From contig SPQJ01000007.1 in NCBI GenBank assembly GCA_004570425.1, forward strand, positions 1-64,000: a stretch of DNA of 64,000 nucleotides. The letters run 5' to 3'. Shown here piece after piece: positions 22,444 to 31,594 of this stretch (the stretch's first letter is position 1; each line of letters opens with the position of its first letter). The DNA is from Bacillus sp. AZ43 (GTDB lineage Bacteria; Actinomycetota; Actinomycetes; Mycobacteriales; Geodermatophilaceae). The notes beneath the pieces are model-generated. The model had not been told where the DNA came from. It did no database searches and saw only the letters and a list, made by a program, of their open reading frames with translations. Position numbers and translations under genes: made by a program.

Positions 22444-24422
22444 GCATGGTTCTGGGAGCCGCCGGCTGGACCGGCGCAGCGCTCGGCGCGGTCTCCTCGC
22501 TCGTCCTCGCCGTCCTCGGGTTGCGCGCTCAGCGGCACCCGGAAGCCGTGGACCGGGCACACCTGCGGGCTGCGGTCTACTGCGTGCTGGGCGGTGCGGT
22601 GCTGTCCATGGCGGCGCTCGAGACCGCGCTGCTCACCGATGATTTCGGCATTTCCTACGTCGCGGAGAACCACCAGCTCTCCACCAACTGGTTCTACAGC
22701 GTCACCGGCGCCTGGTCTGCCCTGGAGGGCAGCATCGTCCTGTGGACGCTGGTCCTCGCCGGGTTCACCGCGGCCGTGCTGCGACAGGTCCGCACCACCG
22801 AAGACCGGCTGGGCACCGGTGCGCTGGGGATCATGGGCCTGGTCGGCATCTTCTTCTTCGGCTTGGTGGCCACCGTCGCCAACCCCTTCACCCTCGTGGC
22901 CACTCCCCCGGTCGACGGAGCCGGCGGAAACCCGCTGCTGCAGGACCACGTTTTGGTGGCCTTCCACCCGCCGCTGCTCTACCTGGGCTACGTCGGATTC
23001 ACGGTGCCCTTCGCATTCGCGATGTCGGCCCTCCTGCTCCGGCAGGGTGGGGTGGACTGGTTGCGTCGTACCCGAAGGGCCAACCTGGTGGCCTGGGCCT
23101 CCTTGACCGGCGGTCTGGTACTGGGCGCGTGGTGGTCCTACGAGGTGCTCGGCTGGGGTGGCTACTGGGCGTGGGACCCGGTGGAGAACGCCGCCCTCAT
23201 CCCCTGGCTGGTGGCCACCGCTTTCATCCACTCCGCGATCGTCCAGATCAAGCGGGGCATGCTTCAGGCCTGGAACTTCGTCCTCGTGCTGGCCACCTTC
23301 GCGCTGACCATTCTGGGAACCTTCCTCACCCGCTCGTCGGTGGTCGTCTCGGTGCACAGCTTCTCGCAGTCCCCGATCGGCCCGGCGCTGCTGGGATTCT
23401 TCGTCCTCGTGCTGGTCGGCGGGTTCACGTTGTTCGCCCTCCGCGGCGAGCGCATCGCGTCGATGGCCAGACCGGAGTCGCTGGTCAGCCGGGAGGGCGC
23501 GTTCCTGGTGAACAACCTCATCCTCAGCCTGTTCGCCTTCGTCGTGCTCCTGGGCACGGTGTACCCGATCCTGGTGGAGGCGTTCACCGGCAACCAGGTC
23601 TCCGTAGGCCGGCCGTTCTTCGACCGCATGGCCGTGCCGCTGTCGTTCGCGTTGCTGCTGGCCATGGGCGCCGGACCCTTTATGCCGTACCGCCGCGCCA
23701 CCGCTGCCGTGGTCTGGACCCGGCTGCGCTGGCCGCTGCTGGCGGGCAGCGCCGCTGCCGCGGCCGTCGTCCTGGCCGGAATTCGCAGCGTGGGAGTGGT
23801 GGTCGTCGTCCTGCTGGTGGTGACGATCGCCGCGGCGAGCCTGCGGCACTTCCTCGTAACCCTGCCCGTCGCCACGCCCCGAGCGGCGCTGAACCTGCTG
23901 ACGGGCCAGCGCGCCTTCTGGGGCGGGCAGGTCGCCCACCTCGGCGTGGCCCTGGTCGCTCTCGCGATCGCCGTTTCCGGCGGCCTCGCCACCCGTGCCG
24001 AGGCCACCTTGGACCTCGGTGATTCCGTCGAGTTCGCCGGCTACACCGTCACGTTCGAGACGACCGAGGAGCACCGGGAGCCCGACCGGCTGATCACCGA
24101 TGCACACATGGTGTTCCGCAGCGGCGATCAGGTCGCCTTCGTGGCCACCCCCCGGCTGACCGCCTTCGGCAACCAACCGCAGGCCATCGGTGCCCCGTCG
24201 GTGTGGACCCGCCCCGGTGGCGACATCTACGTGGCGCTCTCGAACCTGGACCCGCAGACAGTCTCGGTCAACCTTTACCAGTACCCGCTGATGTCGTGGC
24301 TCTGGGTAGGCGGGGTCCTGATAGCCGCCGGCGGCGTGTGGGCGCTCGGCGGGCGACGGCGCCGCGAGCCGCTCCCCCGGCCGGCAGCGGAACCGACCGT
24401 GGAGGTGGTCGGTCGTGCCTGA
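22440..24422 (+). CDS. ccmF: Cytochrome c haem lyase CcmF
   Basis: 660 residues with about 14 helices. The WWD motif 'GWGGYWAWDPVENAALIPWL' lies near residue 240, and family segments 'VAFHPPLLYLGYVG' and 'LGTFLTRSSVV' surround it with His residues for haem. CcmF, with CcmH, ligates haem to the apocytochrome CxxCH site. GTG 22440 overlaps ccmE; ccmH starts inside the last codons. Full length for the family. Confidence 0.96.
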   Translation: MSMVLGAAGWTGAALGAVSSLVLAVLGLRAQRHPEAVDRAHLRAAVYCVLGGAVLSMAALETALLTDDFGISYVAENHQLSTNWFYSVTGAWSALEGSIVLWTLVLAGFTAAVLRQVRTTEDRLGTGALGIMGLVGIFFFGLVATVANPFTLVATPPVDGAGGNPLLQDHVLVAFHPPLLYLGYVGFTVPFAFAMSALLLRQGGVDWLRRTRRANLVAWASLTGGLVLGAWWSYEVLGWGGYWAWDPVENAALIPWLVATAFIHSAIVQIKRGMLQAWNFVLVLATFALTILGTFLTRSSVVVSVHSFSQSPIGPALLGFFVLVLVGGFTLFALRGERIASMARPESLVSREGAFLVNNLILSLFAFVVLLGTVYPILVEAFTGNQVSVGRPFFDRMAVPLSFALLLAMGAGPFMPYRRATAAVVWTRLRWPLLAGSAAAAAVVLAGIRSVGVVVVVLLVVTIAAASLRHFLVTLPVATPRAALNLLTGQRAFWGGQVAHLGVALVALAIAVSGGLATRAEATLDLGDSVEFAGYTVTFETTEEHREPDRLITDAHMVFRSGDQVAFVATPRLTAFGNQPQAIGAPSVWTRPGGDIYVALSNLDPQTVSVNLYQYPLMSWLWVGGVLIAAGGVWALGGRRRREPLPRPAAEPTVEVVGRA

Positions 24423-24894
24423 GCGTCTCCGCCACGCCGGCGTCCTCGGCGCGATCCTTGTGCTCCTCGGAGTGGTGGCAGCCGGCCTGCTGTCCGGGTC
24501 CGGCCGGCCCGCAGACCGCGCGTACGACCTGGAGCAGCGGCTGCGTTGCCCCGTGTGCAAGACGGTGTCCATCGCCGAATCCATGTCTGATACGGCGGTG
24601 GCCATGCGGGCCACCGTCGAGCAGCAGGTGGAGGCCGGCCGCAGTGACGAGGAGATCATCGCGTACTTCACCGATCGATACGGGGACTGGGTGCTGATGG
24701 ATCCGCCCGCCCGAGGCAACACGCTTCCGCTGTGGCTGATCCCGGTGGCGGTCGGGGGCGCCGGGGTGGCCCTGCTGCTGACGCGCCGACGACCGGCCCC
24801 CGAGCCCGATGACCTCACCGACGCCGACCGCGAGCGGGTCTCCGAGGCGGTGGCGCGCATGCGCGCCACCGCAGTCGACGAGGACGGGCTGTGA
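24415..24894 (+). CDS. ccmH: CcmH thiol oxidoreductase subunit of haem lyase
   Basis: 159 residues: N-terminal helix or signal, the family motif 'LRCPVCKTVSIAES', then 'YFTDRYGDWVL', a second helix and a short tail. CcmH handles the disulfide of the apocytochrome. GTG 24415 overlaps ccmF. Confidence 0.94.
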   Translation: MPERLRHAGVLGAILVLLGVVAAGLLSGSGRPADRAYDLEQRLRCPVCKTVSIAESMSDTAVAMRATVEQQVEAGRSDEEIIAYFTDRYGDWVLMDPPARGNTLPLWLIPVAVGGAGVALLLTRRRPAPEPDDLTDADRERVSEAVARMRATAVDEDGL

Positions 24895-25697
24895 CCGGCG
24901 ACCGGGCACACCTCGAGGAGCAGCGCGACCGGGCACTGCGCGACCTCGTCGACCTCGATCGACAGGTGGCCGACGGCGAACTGCCCGACGACGTCGCCGC
25001 CGAGCTCCGCTCCCGGTACGAGCGCACCGCCGCGGCCGCCCTCGCTCAGCTGTCGGAGCGTTCGGAGGAGCCGGCACCGGCCGCCGACCGTGCCTCGGCG
25101 CGCGCCCGATGGGGCGCCTACGCCCTCGCCCTCGCCGCCGCCGCCTTCGCGGCGGTCATCCTGCTGCCCAGCTACCTCGGGGAGCGGGTGCCCGGCGGGG
25201 CGGTCAGCGGTAACGAGGCCCTCGGCTCCACCTCTGCTGGCGATGAGCAGGCCGCCCCCCGGGACCTCTCCACCGTCACCAACGAGGAGATGGAGGCGGT
25301 CATCGCGGAGAACCCGGACGTGGTGGACATGCGCCTGGCGCTCGCGCACCGCTACCTCGATGCGGCCGACTACCTGGCCGCCGCCCGCCACTACCTGGTC
25401 GCCCTCGACCAGGAACCTCGCAACGTCGAGGCGCGGGCGCACTACGGCTGGCTGCTCATGCAGCTCGACGAGCCGGAGCAGGCCATGGAATCGGTGGACG
25501 GGGCCCTCGAGCAGGACCCCCAGCACGTCGAGGCCCTCTGGTTCAAGGCCTCCATCGCCCTCTACGGCCTCTCCGACCCAGCCACCGCGGTCGCCGTCCT
25601 CGAACAGTTGCAGCAGCAGACCGATCTCGAACCGGGGGTTCGCAGCCAGGTCGACGCGCTGCTCGCCGCGGCCCGCGGCGAGGGAGGCCCGGGATGA
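24891..25697 (+). CDS. ccmI: CcmI-like TPR protein
   Basis: 268 residues: N-terminal segment 'HLEEQRDRALRDLVDLDRQVADGEL', a helix at about 75-95, then TPR repeats 'LALAHRYLDAADYLAAARHY' and 'EARAHYGWLLMQLDEPEQAM'. In System I, CcmI presents the apocytochrome C-terminus to CcmFH. Position between ccmH and ccmG supports this. GTG 24891 overlaps ccmH. Confidence 0.85.
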   Translation: MTGDRAHLEEQRDRALRDLVDLDRQVADGELPDDVAAELRSRYERTAAAALAQLSERSEEPAPAADRASARARWGAYALALAAAAFAAVILLPSYLGERVPGGAVSGNEALGSTSAGDEQAAPRDLSTVTNEEMEAVIAENPDVVDMRLALAHRYLDAADYLAAARHYLVALDQEPRNVEARAHYGWLLMQLDEPEQAMESVDGALEQDPQHVEALWFKASIALYGLSDPATAVAVLEQLQQQTDLEPGVRSQVDALLAAARGEGGPG

Positions 25698-26329
25698 CCG
25701 ATCCGGCACCCGCCGCTCGGGCCCGGTCCTGGCGCACCGTGCGGTTCCTGGCCCTGACCGTGGTCGCCGTGGTGGTCGGGGTGGCCGCCGTCCTCGGCAG
25801 CCGGATCAACCAGGACACAACTCTGGTCGACAGCCCGCTGATCGGCCAGGCCGCGCCCGACCTCAACCTGCCCGAGCTCGAGGGTGCCGGCAGCGTGTCG
25901 CTCGGGGATCTGCGCGGCCAGATCGTCGTCGTGAACTTCTGGGCCTCCTGGTGCGTGCCCTGCCGCAACGAGCACCCCGTCCTGGTGGCCGCGAACGACG
26001 CCTACCGCGACGCCGGTGTCACCTTCGTCGGGATCAACTTCCAGGACCAACAGGCGTCCGCGATGGCATTCCTCGACGAGCTGGGGCGCGGCGACGGGTA
26101 TCGGTACGTCACGGACCCGGACTCCCAAGCCGCCGTCGAGTTCGGGGTCTACGGCATACCGGAGACCTACTTCATCGACCGCACCGGCACGATCGTCGCC
26201 AAGATCACCGGTGAGTCGAACAGCCGTCTCATGGCCGAGGTGCTCGACGCGATCCTGGCCGGACGCGAGCCGCAGTCGCGCCTGGACGGGACGGTCCAGC
26301 CGGGCCCGGGGCAGGATCCGATCGGCTGA
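25694..26329 (+). CDS. ccmG: CcmG/DsbE thiol-disulfide protein
   Basis: 211 residues: an anchor helix (18-38), then a thioredoxin fold with 'FWASWCVPCRNEHP' and the CcmG signature 'YGIPETYFIDRTG' with the cis-proline. It reduces apocytochrome cysteines and would receive electrons from the divergent CcdA. ATG 25694 overlaps ccmI. Last gene of the overlapping run. Confidence 0.93.
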   Translation: MTDPAPAARARSWRTVRFLALTVVAVVVGVAAVLGSRINQDTTLVDSPLIGQAAPDLNLPELEGAGSVSLGDLRGQIVVVNFWASWCVPCRNEHPVLVAANDAYRDAGVTFVGINFQDQQASAMAFLDELGRGDGYRYVTDPDSQAAVEFGVYGIPETYFIDRTGTIVAKITGESNSRLMAEVLDAILAGREPQSRLDGTVQPGPGQDPIG

Positions 26330-26456
26330 CCCGTCCCGACGGTCGCAACCGTTCGTGTCGGCGGCTGTGACATCAGCGGTGCCGACCCCGACCATCCGGC
26401 CTCCGGTGCCGGGGAGCAGAGGCGGCCCATCTGCCGACCATCCGTACGCTGGCCAG

Positions 26457-26897
26457 GTGACGTCTACGGCCTGTCGCCGGGCACTCCTCGGGACCCTCCT
26501 CGCCGTGGGTGTCGCGGCGACCGCCTGTTCCGGTGAACGAGCCGACGGAGCGGCCACTGCGCCGACGACCGCGGTGAGGGCCGAGCAGGTCGTGCCGGCC
26601 GAGTTCGCGGCCGTGGTCGCTGACGAGGACGTCGTCACGGTGAACGTGCACGTTCCGGACGAGGGCTCGATCCCCGGCACCGATGCCGCTATCCCCTTCG
26701 ACCAGATCACGACCAGCGTCGGTAAGCTGCCGGAGGAGCGCAGCACGCCGCTGGCCGTCTACTGCCGTACCGGCAGCATGAGTACCGAGGCGGTGCAAAC
26801 CCTGCGCGACCTGGGCTACACGGATCTCGTCGAGCTGCGCGGCGGGATGGATGCCTGGACCGCCGACGGTAGAGAGCTGCTGAGCCCGGTCGACTGA
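26457..26897 (+). CDS. Rhodanese-domain lipoprotein
   Basis: 146 residues from GTG 26457. The signal peptide has lipobox 'VAATAC'. The rhodanese fold has 'VNVHVPDEGSIPGTDAAIPF' and the active loop 'VYCRTGSMS' with catalytic Cys, then 'LVELRGGMDAW'. Exported rhodaneses carry sulfur or bind metals; the exact substrate is unknown. The gene is 127 bases after ccmG in the same direction and may be a separate unit. Convergent with the Lgt-like gene. Confidence 0.85.
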   Translation: MTSTACRRALLGTLLAVGVAATACSGERADGAATAPTTAVRAEQVVPAEFAAVVADEDVVTVNVHVPDEGSIPGTDAAIPFDQITTSVGKLPEERSTPLAVYCRTGSMSTEAVQTLRDLGYTDLVELRGGMDAWTADGRELLSPVD

Positions 26898-26915
26898 TCC
26901 ATCTCGGCCTGCGCT

Positions 26916-28508
26916 TCAAGCCACGACCAGCCCGAGCACCGAGGCAGCCACGACGAGCCCGGTGAGCACCATCATGGCCACCCGGCCGTACGCCGTCGCC
27001 CGCGGGATACCCCGAAGCGGGAACAGCACTTGGCGGCCGAAGGTGTAGGCGGAAAGACCGATGACGAAGAGGAGACCGTCCACCGCCGGATCGAGCAGGG
27101 CCACGGCGAGCAGGACCGCCGTAGCGACCGTTCCCGCCATCGCGGACTCGATGAGCTGTACCGGGATGCGACGGACGCCCATCCCGCGGTCGGAGGACCA
27201 GATTCCCCACCGGGAGGCTGTCGGCCGACCGACACAGCATCCTCCGAAGAAGCAGCCAAGCCGGCCGATCGTCATACCGAGCAGCAAGCCGGGTGCGGAG
27301 ACGTCAAGCGCCGGACCGACGGGGATGCCGGCCCACCAGCAGCCCAACAGGAGGGTCGGTACGGCGGTCAGCACGAAACCCTGGACGGACATGCCCGCCC
27401 TGAACGCGGAGACCTTCTCCGCTGGGTTGGTGAGCAGGTAGTACGCCTTGGCCCCGACCAGGCCGACCAGGGAGGCCAGCACGCTGACGACGAGCAGCCG
27501 CCCGGTCGGCAGCCCCCGTTGCGCGCCCAGCAGCCACTGCACCAGGAGCGCCACGAGGAAGCCCGCGCCCACGAGCGCCGGCCAGGCACCGATCCGCACA
27601 CCGGGCGCGCGAACGTTGACCACCGGAAGGAACGCGGTGGTCCCCGTACCCGAGCCCTGGGACAACTGGCCTCGTGGAGCCGGGAAGGAGGTCCCGTCCG
27701 CTCTTCGGGGGACCACGGGGCCGGCCGTGACCTCCCAGGTCCCCGGCGCCACCCCCCTGACCCGGGTCGTCAACGACACGCGTCCACTGCCAGGCACGAC
27801 CCGCTCGACGGTGCGCACCGTCTCGAATGCCTGTTTTCCGGTCACCGGCCCGTCGCCGGAGATCCGCCGGCCGGTGAACCGGACGCTGACGGGGTACGGG
27901 GCGCCGTCCGGTGCGGCCTCGAACCAGTAGGTCATCCCCAGTCCCTGCGGCTCGACGCCGTCCACCTGGGAGCAGTTCCAGGACATGACCTGCACGGGAC
28001 CCGCGGGCATGTCACTGGCGAGGAACGGCGCCCGTCCCGACCCTGCCGGCGATGCCCGACGTGTGGGCGTCGCCACGGTGGCCGCAGCCGAAGCGGACTG
28101 TGGGGCCCGCCTTGGCGGCCGGGCGTCACCGTGCGCCGAGACCCCAGATTTGGGCGTGCTTGCCCCAGGCCGCTGCCCAGACGCAGACCTCACCGGGGCC
28201 GCCGCTTGCGGCGGCGCCCCCGGCTCGCGGGCGGTGGACGCAGGGGACAACGCCCGCGCCGACGCAGCATCGGCCAGGGACGACTTCCGCGGCGGCGAGG
28301 ACTGCCGGGACGGCGGTGTGACCTTAGGAGCTCGGAACGCTTGCAACGGCGGTGCGGTGTTGGCACGCGACCGCGCGTCGGCTCCGTCGTTCGTGGTCGG
28401 CGTAGCTCCCGCCGCGGACCCAGCACCCGAGAAGGGCGCACCCCGGCCCGGCTGGGGCCCCTTCCTGGGCTGGCTTCGCTTCTTGCTTCGGGACGACTTG
28501 GCCGACAT
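26916..28508 (-). CDS. Lgt-like membrane enzyme with long N-terminal extension
   Basis: 530 residues from ATG 28508 (GAGGTGA upstream). Residues 1-150 are Ala/Pro/Ser/Arg low complexity. About 160-290 is a beta-rich domain with 'MTYWFEAAPDGAPYPVSVRF' and 'TTRVRGVAPGTWEVTAGPV'. From about 305 there are seven helices resembling prolipoprotein diacylglyceryl transferase, with 'GRLGCFFGGCCVGRPT' where Lgt has its GRxGNF signature, and 'RIPVQLIES'. Lgt adds diacylglycerol to lipobox Cys. The Cys-rich signature and extension are unusual, so the substrate may differ. Near seven lipoprotein genes and lnt. A BlaI-type dyad lies upstream at 28832. Confidence 0.7.
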   Translation of the reverse strand: MSAKSSRSKKRSQPRKGPQPGRGAPFSGAGSAAGATPTTNDGADARSRANTAPPLQAFRAPKVTPPSRQSSPPRKSSLADAASARALSPASTAREPGAPPQAAAPVRSASGQRPGASTPKSGVSAHGDARPPRRAPQSASAAATVATPTRRASPAGSGRAPFLASDMPAGPVQVMSWNCSQVDGVEPQGLGMTYWFEAAPDGAPYPVSVRFTGRRISGDGPVTGKQAFETVRTVERVVPGSGRVSLTTRVRGVAPGTWEVTAGPVVPRRADGTSFPAPRGQLSQGSGTGTTAFLPVVNVRAPGVRIGAWPALVGAGFLVALLVQWLLGAQRGLPTGRLLVVSVLASLVGLVGAKAYYLLTNPAEKVSAFRAGMSVQGFVLTAVPTLLLGCWWAGIPVGPALDVSAPGLLLGMTIGRLGCFFGGCCVGRPTASRWGIWSSDRGMGVRRIPVQLIESAMAGTVATAVLLAVALLDPAVDGLLFVIGLSAYTFGRQVLFPLRGIPRATAYGRVAMMVLTGLVVAASVLGLVVA

Positions 28509-29047
28509 GGGCGTCACCTCGGGCTCGAGCCGTTGAGCTGGTCGATCGACACGCGAGCCGCTCCGGCCGATGGAAGAGAGGACGACGGAGGCCATGCCGT
28601 GTTCGACCGAGGGGTGCGAGGACGGTCGATCGGACCGCGCCGGGACCGGGCGTCACTGACCAAGTGCAGTGACCCCGACCAGCTCAATGACCTCGGCCCT
28701 TTGAAGCAAGTGCCGGCTCTCACTGCGAGATGGGGTGGGACACGCGGATCTCGCTCCGATCGGTCGGCGGGCCGGAGCCACTCTGGGGTCCGCTAACGCG
28801 ACACCCGGTTCGGAGGTGCATGGCGCCGTAGTACTACGGAGGATAGTACACATGCCGTGCTCGAGTCCGGGCTTCCTGAGCCGGAGTCGCGTGCCCTGCT
28901 TGGCAGCCGGCGCTCTACCGTCCCGTTCAGACCCCCCGGACCGACGGTGCATCGATGCAGGCCCATCCGTTCGTGCCCACGCGATCGGGGGTGGTTGCAC
29001 CGACACATGGGCTCGGTCCGGTCCGGCCCGCTCGGGCGGCCTATGAC
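28509..29047. other. 539-base divergent-upstream region with operator
   Basis: Holds the dyads at 28826-28848 and presumably the promoter of the Lgt-like gene. A minus-strand stretch near 28690-28730 reads 'RHLLQRAEVIELVGVTALG' and may be a remnant of an unknown gene. Nothing else is recognised. Confidence 0.4.
28826..28848. promoter_or_regulatory. BlaI-type operator candidate (two overlapping dyads)
   Basis: CCGTAGTACTACGG (28826-28839) is a perfect 14-bp palindrome. Overlapping it, TACTACGGAGGATAGTA (28832-28848) fits TACTA-N7-TAGTA exactly. It is about 320 bases upstream of the Lgt-like start. Confidence 0.7.
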
Positions 29048-29650
29048 TCAGATTGACGATTCGGCTTTGTGTGCCACGAATCGCACTATTCGACCACCAA
29101 AGGAATCGCATAGGCGTGACACGCGAAGTCCGGCGTGCGTGAGGGCCGGCTCGAGGGCCTGGCGTTCAATGAGGCGGTGAGGCGACTTGTCGACTCGATG
29201 AAGCCAGGACGCCGCCCGTGAATCGGTCAGGTCATAGCCGACGAATTGCCCACCAGGCCGCAACACTCGGCCTACCTCCGTAATGGTCTGCTCCCAGTCA
29301 ATCACGTGATGCAGCATGAGAAAACTCAGTACGGCATCAAACGTTTTCCCGGTGAACGGGAGGTGCGCGGCGTCCGCTTGACGCACTGTCACCTGAGGGA
29401 ACTCGCCGAGGCGTTCGCGTGCAGCTTCCACCATCGCCGGATCATGGTCGGTCACGGTCAGCCGCAACAGTGGATGCAACCGCAGCAAGTCCCCGGCCAT
29501 GGCGCCGCTTCCGCCACCGATCTCCAGGACGTCCCCCTCAAGCGGAACTCCCTGAATCGCCCACGAGAGGACACGGTGCGAGGCAAGTCGCCACGGCGCG
29601 CTGCGGCAGAACCACGCTTCGACGGCAGACATCGCAGGCATGGTCGCCAT
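29048..29650 (-). CDS. Class I SAM-dependent methyltransferase
   Basis: 200 residues. SAM-binding motif I 'VLEIGGGSGAMAGDLL', motif II 'VTDHDPAMVEAARERL', acidic motif 'RQADAAHLPFTGKTFDAVLS' and 'LMLHHVIDW' define a Methyltransf_11 domain. Substrate unknown. Start is ATG 29650 or ATG 29641; the latter is better spaced from AGGATGG. It is divergent from the multicopper oxidase gene. Confidence 0.85.
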   Translation of the reverse strand: MATMPAMSAVEAWFCRSAPWRLASHRVLSWAIQGVPLEGDVLEIGGGSGAMAGDLLRLHPLLRLTVTDHDPAMVEAARERLGEFPQVTVRQADAAHLPFTGKTFDAVLSFLMLHHVIDWEQTITEVGRVLRPGGQFVGYDLTDSRAASWLHRVDKSPHRLIERQALEPALTHAGLRVSRLCDSFGGRIVRFVAHKAESSI

Positions 29651-29899
29651 CCTGCACCCACGGGGAGTGCACGACTCCAGTGACCGATCCCAACCCGAAC
29701 CATAGGTACGAAGGGCACTCATCGGGTGCAGGAGGGAAGTGGGTTCGACGGAGTCGCCGAAGGACAACGGGCCAGCCCGTCGTTCCTGAAGGTTCGGTGT
29801 AGTTCCCGGCTCCACGGTGTCTCGCGGCGCGCCACGTGGTTGCTTGGGGTGCCCGCTCGAGAGCGGGCCGAACCCACGCGCCTGAGTGAAGGAACCGTG

Positions 29900-31429
29900 A
29901 TGCGCACCAAGAAGTCCCTGATCGTCGTCTCCGTGGCGGCCGTGTTGGCGATCGTGACCGGAGTCGTCGTGTGGCTGCTGCCCGGCGACGAGCCGTCTGC
30001 CGCCCGGCTCGTCGACCCGGACTCCGACGCGGTCACCCAGACGGAGCAGGCACGCACGGTGGACGGGGCCCGCACGATCGAGATGGCGCTGACCGCGGCA
30101 CCGGCAACCGTCGAGGTCGGCGGCCGGACCGTGGACACCTGGGCCTTCAACGGCGCCGTCCCGGCACCGACGATTCGGGCTACCGCCGGCGACGTGCTGC
30201 GCGCCCGGGTGGTGAACGACCTGCCCGAGGAACTGACCATCCACTGGCACGGCATCGCGCTGCGCAACGACATGGACGGCGTGCCCGACCTGACACAGGA
30301 CTCGATCGCGCCCGGTGAGGAGTTCGTGTACGAGTTCACCCTGCCGGACCCCGGCACCTACTTCTACCACCCGCACACCGGCACCCAACTCGACCGTGGC
30401 CTCTACGGGGCGCTGATCGTCGACGAGCGCGACGCCGCCGCTCCGAGCGCAGACATTCCGCTCCTGCTCGACGACTGGATCGACGGCACGGGCCAGACCC
30501 CGGACGAGGTCCTGGAGGGGCTGACCTCCATGGAAGGCATGGACGACGGCTCGATGCCGGGCATGGACCACGGCTCCATGGGCGGGATGGACATGTCGGA
30601 GCCCGATCCGTCGGGCGCGACGAGCCCGCTCGGCACCGACATCTCCGACGTCAGCTACCCGCTCTACGTGATCAACGGGCGCGCGGCCGAGGCGCCGGAG
30701 GTCCACCCGGTGTCCGCCGGCGAGCAGGTTCGGCTGCGGCTGATCAACGCCGCGTCGAGCGTGCCCTTCCGGGTGGCCTTCGGCGGCGGCGAGATGACTG
30801 TCGTCGCCACCGACGGCTTCCCGGTCGAGCCGGTGGCCACCGATACCGTGCTCATCGGCATGGGCGAGCGATACGACGTCCTGGTCACCGTTCCCGGCGA
30901 CGGCGCCTTCCCGCTGGTCGCCGCCGTGGAAGGCGGGAGCGACCAGGCCATGACCGTCCTGCAGGCCGGCGCCGGGGCACTGCCGGCCGCCGACGTCCGG
31001 CCGGTCCAGCTCGACGGCCGACTGCTCACCTACGACGACCTGCAGGCGACCGCCGATGTCGCGCTGCCCTCGGAAGAGGTCGACCGGAATTACGAGATGA
31101 CACTGACCGGCAACATGATGAGCTACGACTGGGGCATCGATGCACCACAGGAGGACGGGGTCACCATGCCCGTCCGGGAGGGTGAGCGGGTGCGACTGAC
31201 GTTCGTCAACGACACCAGCATGTGGCACCCGATGCACCTGCACGGGCACACGTTCCAGCTGGTGTCCGACGAGGGAATCGGCCCACGCAAGGACACCGTC
31301 AACGTCGCACCCGGCGATAGCGTGACCGTGGAGTTCGAAGCGGACAACCCGGGCCAGTGGCTCCTGCACTGCCACAACACCTACCACGCCGAGGCAGGCA
31401 TGCAGACCACGGTGTCCTACCTGCAGTAG
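29900..31429 (+). CDS. Exported multicopper oxidase (CueO/CopA-like) with Met-rich loop
   Basis: 509 residues. An N-terminal anchor or signal (6-30) is followed by three cupredoxin domains. Copper ligands are visible in order: 'IHWHGIAL', 'YFYHPHTG', 'WHPMHLHGHTF', and 'LHCHNTYHAEAGM' (type 1 Met, Cys, His; type 2/3 His). Residues about 215-235 form a loop of 'MEGMDDGSMPGMDHGSMGGM' type, similar to the Met-rich Cu(I) loop of CueO. Probably oxidises Cu(I) outside the membrane. ATG 29900 has AAGGA six bases upstream. The two-component system follows 165 bases downstream. Confidence 0.93.
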   Translation: MRTKKSLIVVSVAAVLAIVTGVVVWLLPGDEPSAARLVDPDSDAVTQTEQARTVDGARTIEMALTAAPATVEVGGRTVDTWAFNGAVPAPTIRATAGDVLRARVVNDLPEELTIHWHGIALRNDMDGVPDLTQDSIAPGEEFVYEFTLPDPGTYFYHPHTGTQLDRGLYGALIVDERDAAAPSADIPLLLDDWIDGTGQTPDEVLEGLTSMEGMDDGSMPGMDHGSMGGMDMSEPDPSGATSPLGTDISDVSYPLYVINGRAAEAPEVHPVSAGEQVRLRLINAASSVPFRVAFGGGEMTVVATDGFPVEPVATDTVLIGMGERYDVLVTVPGDGAFPLVAAVEGGSDQAMTVLQAGAGALPAADVRPVQLDGRLLTYDDLQATADVALPSEEVDRNYEMTLTGNMMSYDWGIDAPQEDGVTMPVREGERVRLTFVNDTSMWHPMHLHGHTFQLVSDEGIGPRKDTVNVAPGDSVTVEFEADNPGQWLLHCHNTYHAEAGMQTTVSYLQ

Positions 31430-31594
31430 GCCGGCGCCGCCACGCCGCCGCCGTCCTGCGCCGTCCTCGGTGTGGGACGGCGGTTCGTTGCTCGTCACAC
31501 TCGCTTCTGCGGCTCCCATGCACGACCACCTCAACCGCGAGCGCCTGCCTGCCCTACGGCCCGGGCGGGCACGCGACAGGATCGGAGGAAGCGG

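Noticed and set aside
22407-25709. An 1,100-codon minus-strand frame opposite ccmF-ccmI
   Set aside because: Composition is His/Gly/Gln-rich shadow; the plus strand encodes intact Ccm proteins with all motifs and overlapping starts.
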